Shown piece by piece: positions 5,441-6,001 of a stretch of DNA of 6,001 nt. Where the stretch lies: the NCBI GenBank assembly GCA_020426085.1, contig JAGQQP010000281.1, positions 1 through 6,001 of the forward strand, in the 5' to 3' direction. The translations under genes and the position numbers were made by a program. Position 1 is the stretch's first letter, and each line of letters begins with the position of its first letter. This stretch comes from Planctomycetaceae bacterium. Lineage in GTDB: Bacteria > Planctomycetota > Planctomycetia > Planctomycetales > Planctomycetaceae. The notes beneath the pieces are model-generated. The model did no database searches and was not told the origin of the DNA. It worked only from the letters and a program-made list of their open reading frames with translations.

Positions 5441-5689
5441 ATGTCTTTCACAAAACTGAGCCGACTGTTCGTCGTGCTGGCAACAATCAGTATTTCAGCC
5501 TGGGCCGTTGGATGTGGCAAACCTGCAGCTGATGCACCAGCTCCTGCTGGCGATGCTCCTGCAGCTGATGCTCCTGCTGAAGCTGGTTCAACAACCGGTG
5601 GTGCCGGCGCTGAAGTTCCAGAAGGCGGAGAAGAGCCCGCAGCTGATCCTAAAGCAGCTGAACCCAAAAAAGAAGAATCAGGCAGCTAA
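5441..5689 (+). CDS. Very short Ala/Pro/Asp/Glu-rich lipoprotein, function unknown
   Basis: An 82-residue precursor with a clear export signal: basic start (K5, R8), hydrophobic core from about 9 to 23, and a lipobox-like AVGC ending at C25. Ala at -3 is slightly unusual, since Leu is the norm. The mature chain would be only 58 residues after lipid attachment, mostly Ala, Pro, Asp, Glu and Gly. It has no hydrophobic core and is expected to be disordered and acidic with a Lys-containing tail. Residues 28-51 consist of two diverged 12-residue units beginning PAADAPA. The ATG at 5441 is preceded by GGAAGGG about 8 bases upstream. A frame running back to a TTG at 5375 is ignored because it would overlap the half-site array and bury the signal peptide. 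Gly at +2 would predict outer-membrane sorting by the E. coli rule. It has its own promoter and terminator, hence is monocistronic and probably well expressed. I do not recognise a named family. Confidence 0.78.
   Translation: MSFTKLSRLFVVLATISISAWAVGCGKPAADAPAPAGDAPAADAPAEAGSTTGGAGAEVPEGGEEPAADPKAAEPKKEESGS
5522..5593 (+). repeat. Diverged 36-base tandem duplication inside the lipoprotein gene
   Basis: The 14-base string CCTGCAGCTGATGC occurs at 5522-5535 and again at 5558-5571, exactly 36 bases (12 codons) apart and in frame. The encoded units are PAADAPAPAGDA and PAADAPAEAGST. A shorter echo (PAAD) recurs near 5636. This suggests growth by slippage or unequal exchange. Confidence 0.55.
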
Positions 5690-5727
5690 TCCTGTTAAAG
5701 CCAGTCATCTGGCACGACACTGACTTC

Positions 5728-5758
5728 AAACGCCCGTTATTCATAACGGGCGTTTTTT
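5728..5758 (+). terminator. Rho-independent terminator of the lipoprotein gene
   Basis: CGCCCGTTA (5731-5739) pairs perfectly with TAACGGGCG (5744-5752) around a 4-base loop. AAA before it and TTT after it extend the stem, and a run of six T (5753-5758) follows. It lies about 40 bases after the stop and is the clearest terminator in the window. Confidence 0.93.
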
Positions 5759-5830
5759 ATTCATAGAACTCACTACCTGATCCACCTTTATCGTGACTCA
5801 TTGAAATCTACAAAGTTCACTCGCAAAAAT

Positions 5831-5859
5831 GTGTCATTTGCCGTTTCGCTGTTTATAAT
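5831..5859 (+). promoter_or_regulatory. Promoter of the right-edge gene
   Basis: A perfect TATAAT (5854-5859) with GTGTCA (5831-5836, 4 of 6 against TTGACA) 17 bases upstream. The predicted transcript starts near 5866, leaving an untranslated leader of about 120 bases before the GTG at 5987. Confidence 0.5.
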
Positions 5860-5928
5860 CGATAAATGGTCTACCGGGTGGATTCAATCATTCTCCGGAC
5901 ATAAGCTTTCATTCCCATAACTCATGGT

Positions 5929-5945
5929 CAACGGATCGTCCGTTG
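5929..5945 (+). repeat. Perfect 7-bp hairpin in the leader of the right-edge gene
   Basis: CAACGGA (5929-5935) and TCCGTTG (5939-5945) flank TCG. Two further G-C pairs (5926-5927 with 5947-5948) are possible beyond one mismatch. It lies about 41 bases before the start codon, with no T run, so it is not a terminator. An operator or a leader RNA structure is possible. Confidence 0.4.
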
Positions 5946-5986
5946 CCCTGCCTGTATTGCACGCGCCGTGATTAAGGAATAATTTC

Positions 5987-6001
5987 GTGAAATCTACTTC
6001 A
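5987..6001 (+). CDS. First codons of an unidentified gene (partial)
   Basis: A GTG at 5987 follows AAGGA (5974-5978) by 8 bases, and the frame reads MKSTS to the edge of the window. The upstream promoter and leader support a real gene start. Five residues are too few to suggest a product. Confidence 0.5.

Noticed and set aside
5404..5667. 87-codon - strand frame opposite the lipoprotein gene
   Set aside because: It is an Ala/Gly/Ser-rich antisense shadow of the repetitive Ala/Pro codons. The + strand frame has a signal peptide, promoter, ribosome site and terminator.
1..6001. Mobile elements, CRISPR arrays, tRNA/rRNA, toxin-antitoxin or defence genes
   Set aside because: Both strands were read for transposase or integrase motifs, regularly spaced repeats and tRNA-like arms, and none was found. 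The genes are ordinary chromosomal types.

Overview
The window looks like chromosomal DNA from a Gram-negative bacterium of moderate GC content. A planctomycete close to Gimesia is my best guess. The basis is the style of the proteins (an Aer-type PAS protein beside a soluble chemoreceptor, and a very short Ala/Pro/Asp-rich lipoprotein) together with loosely packed genes and long AT-rich spacers. I cannot run a search, so the taxonomy is an inference. No insertion sequences, integrase, phage genes, CRISPR array, tRNA or rRNA were seen.

Layout, left to right. Positions 1-89 hold the last 28 codons of a membrane protein (+ strand). Converging on it from the - strand is a two-gene unit: an Aer-type PAS sensor (1378-1896) followed 37 bases later by a chemoreceptor with no membrane segment (96-1340). 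Together they look like a split energy-taxis receptor. After a 428-base spacer comes purM (2325-3401, -), the fifth step of purine synthesis. It is divergent from a fumarylacetoacetate-hydrolase-family gene (3706-4578, +). A cold-shock-domain gene (4597-4794, -) converges on that gene and has a long leader with a perfect 9-bp hairpin.

From 4795 to 5440 there is a gene-free, AT-rich stretch of about 650 bases. It holds the likely cold-shock promoter, an imperfect inverted repeat, and a good sigma70-type promoter followed by three alternating TAGACA half-sites. These precede a tiny lipoprotein gene (5441-5689, +) that ends in a textbook rho-independent terminator. A further promoter, a leader hairpin and a GTG start at 5987 open a gene that runs off the right edge.

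The PAS/chemoreceptor pair is the only clear functional unit made of more than one gene. purM, the hydrolase, the cold-shock gene and the lipoprotein each look separately transcribed. I did not find strong evidence for a wholly new system. The points most worth following are the split aerotaxis receptor, the operator-like half-site array at the lipoprotein promoter, and the structured leaders of the cold-shock gene and the right-edge gene.
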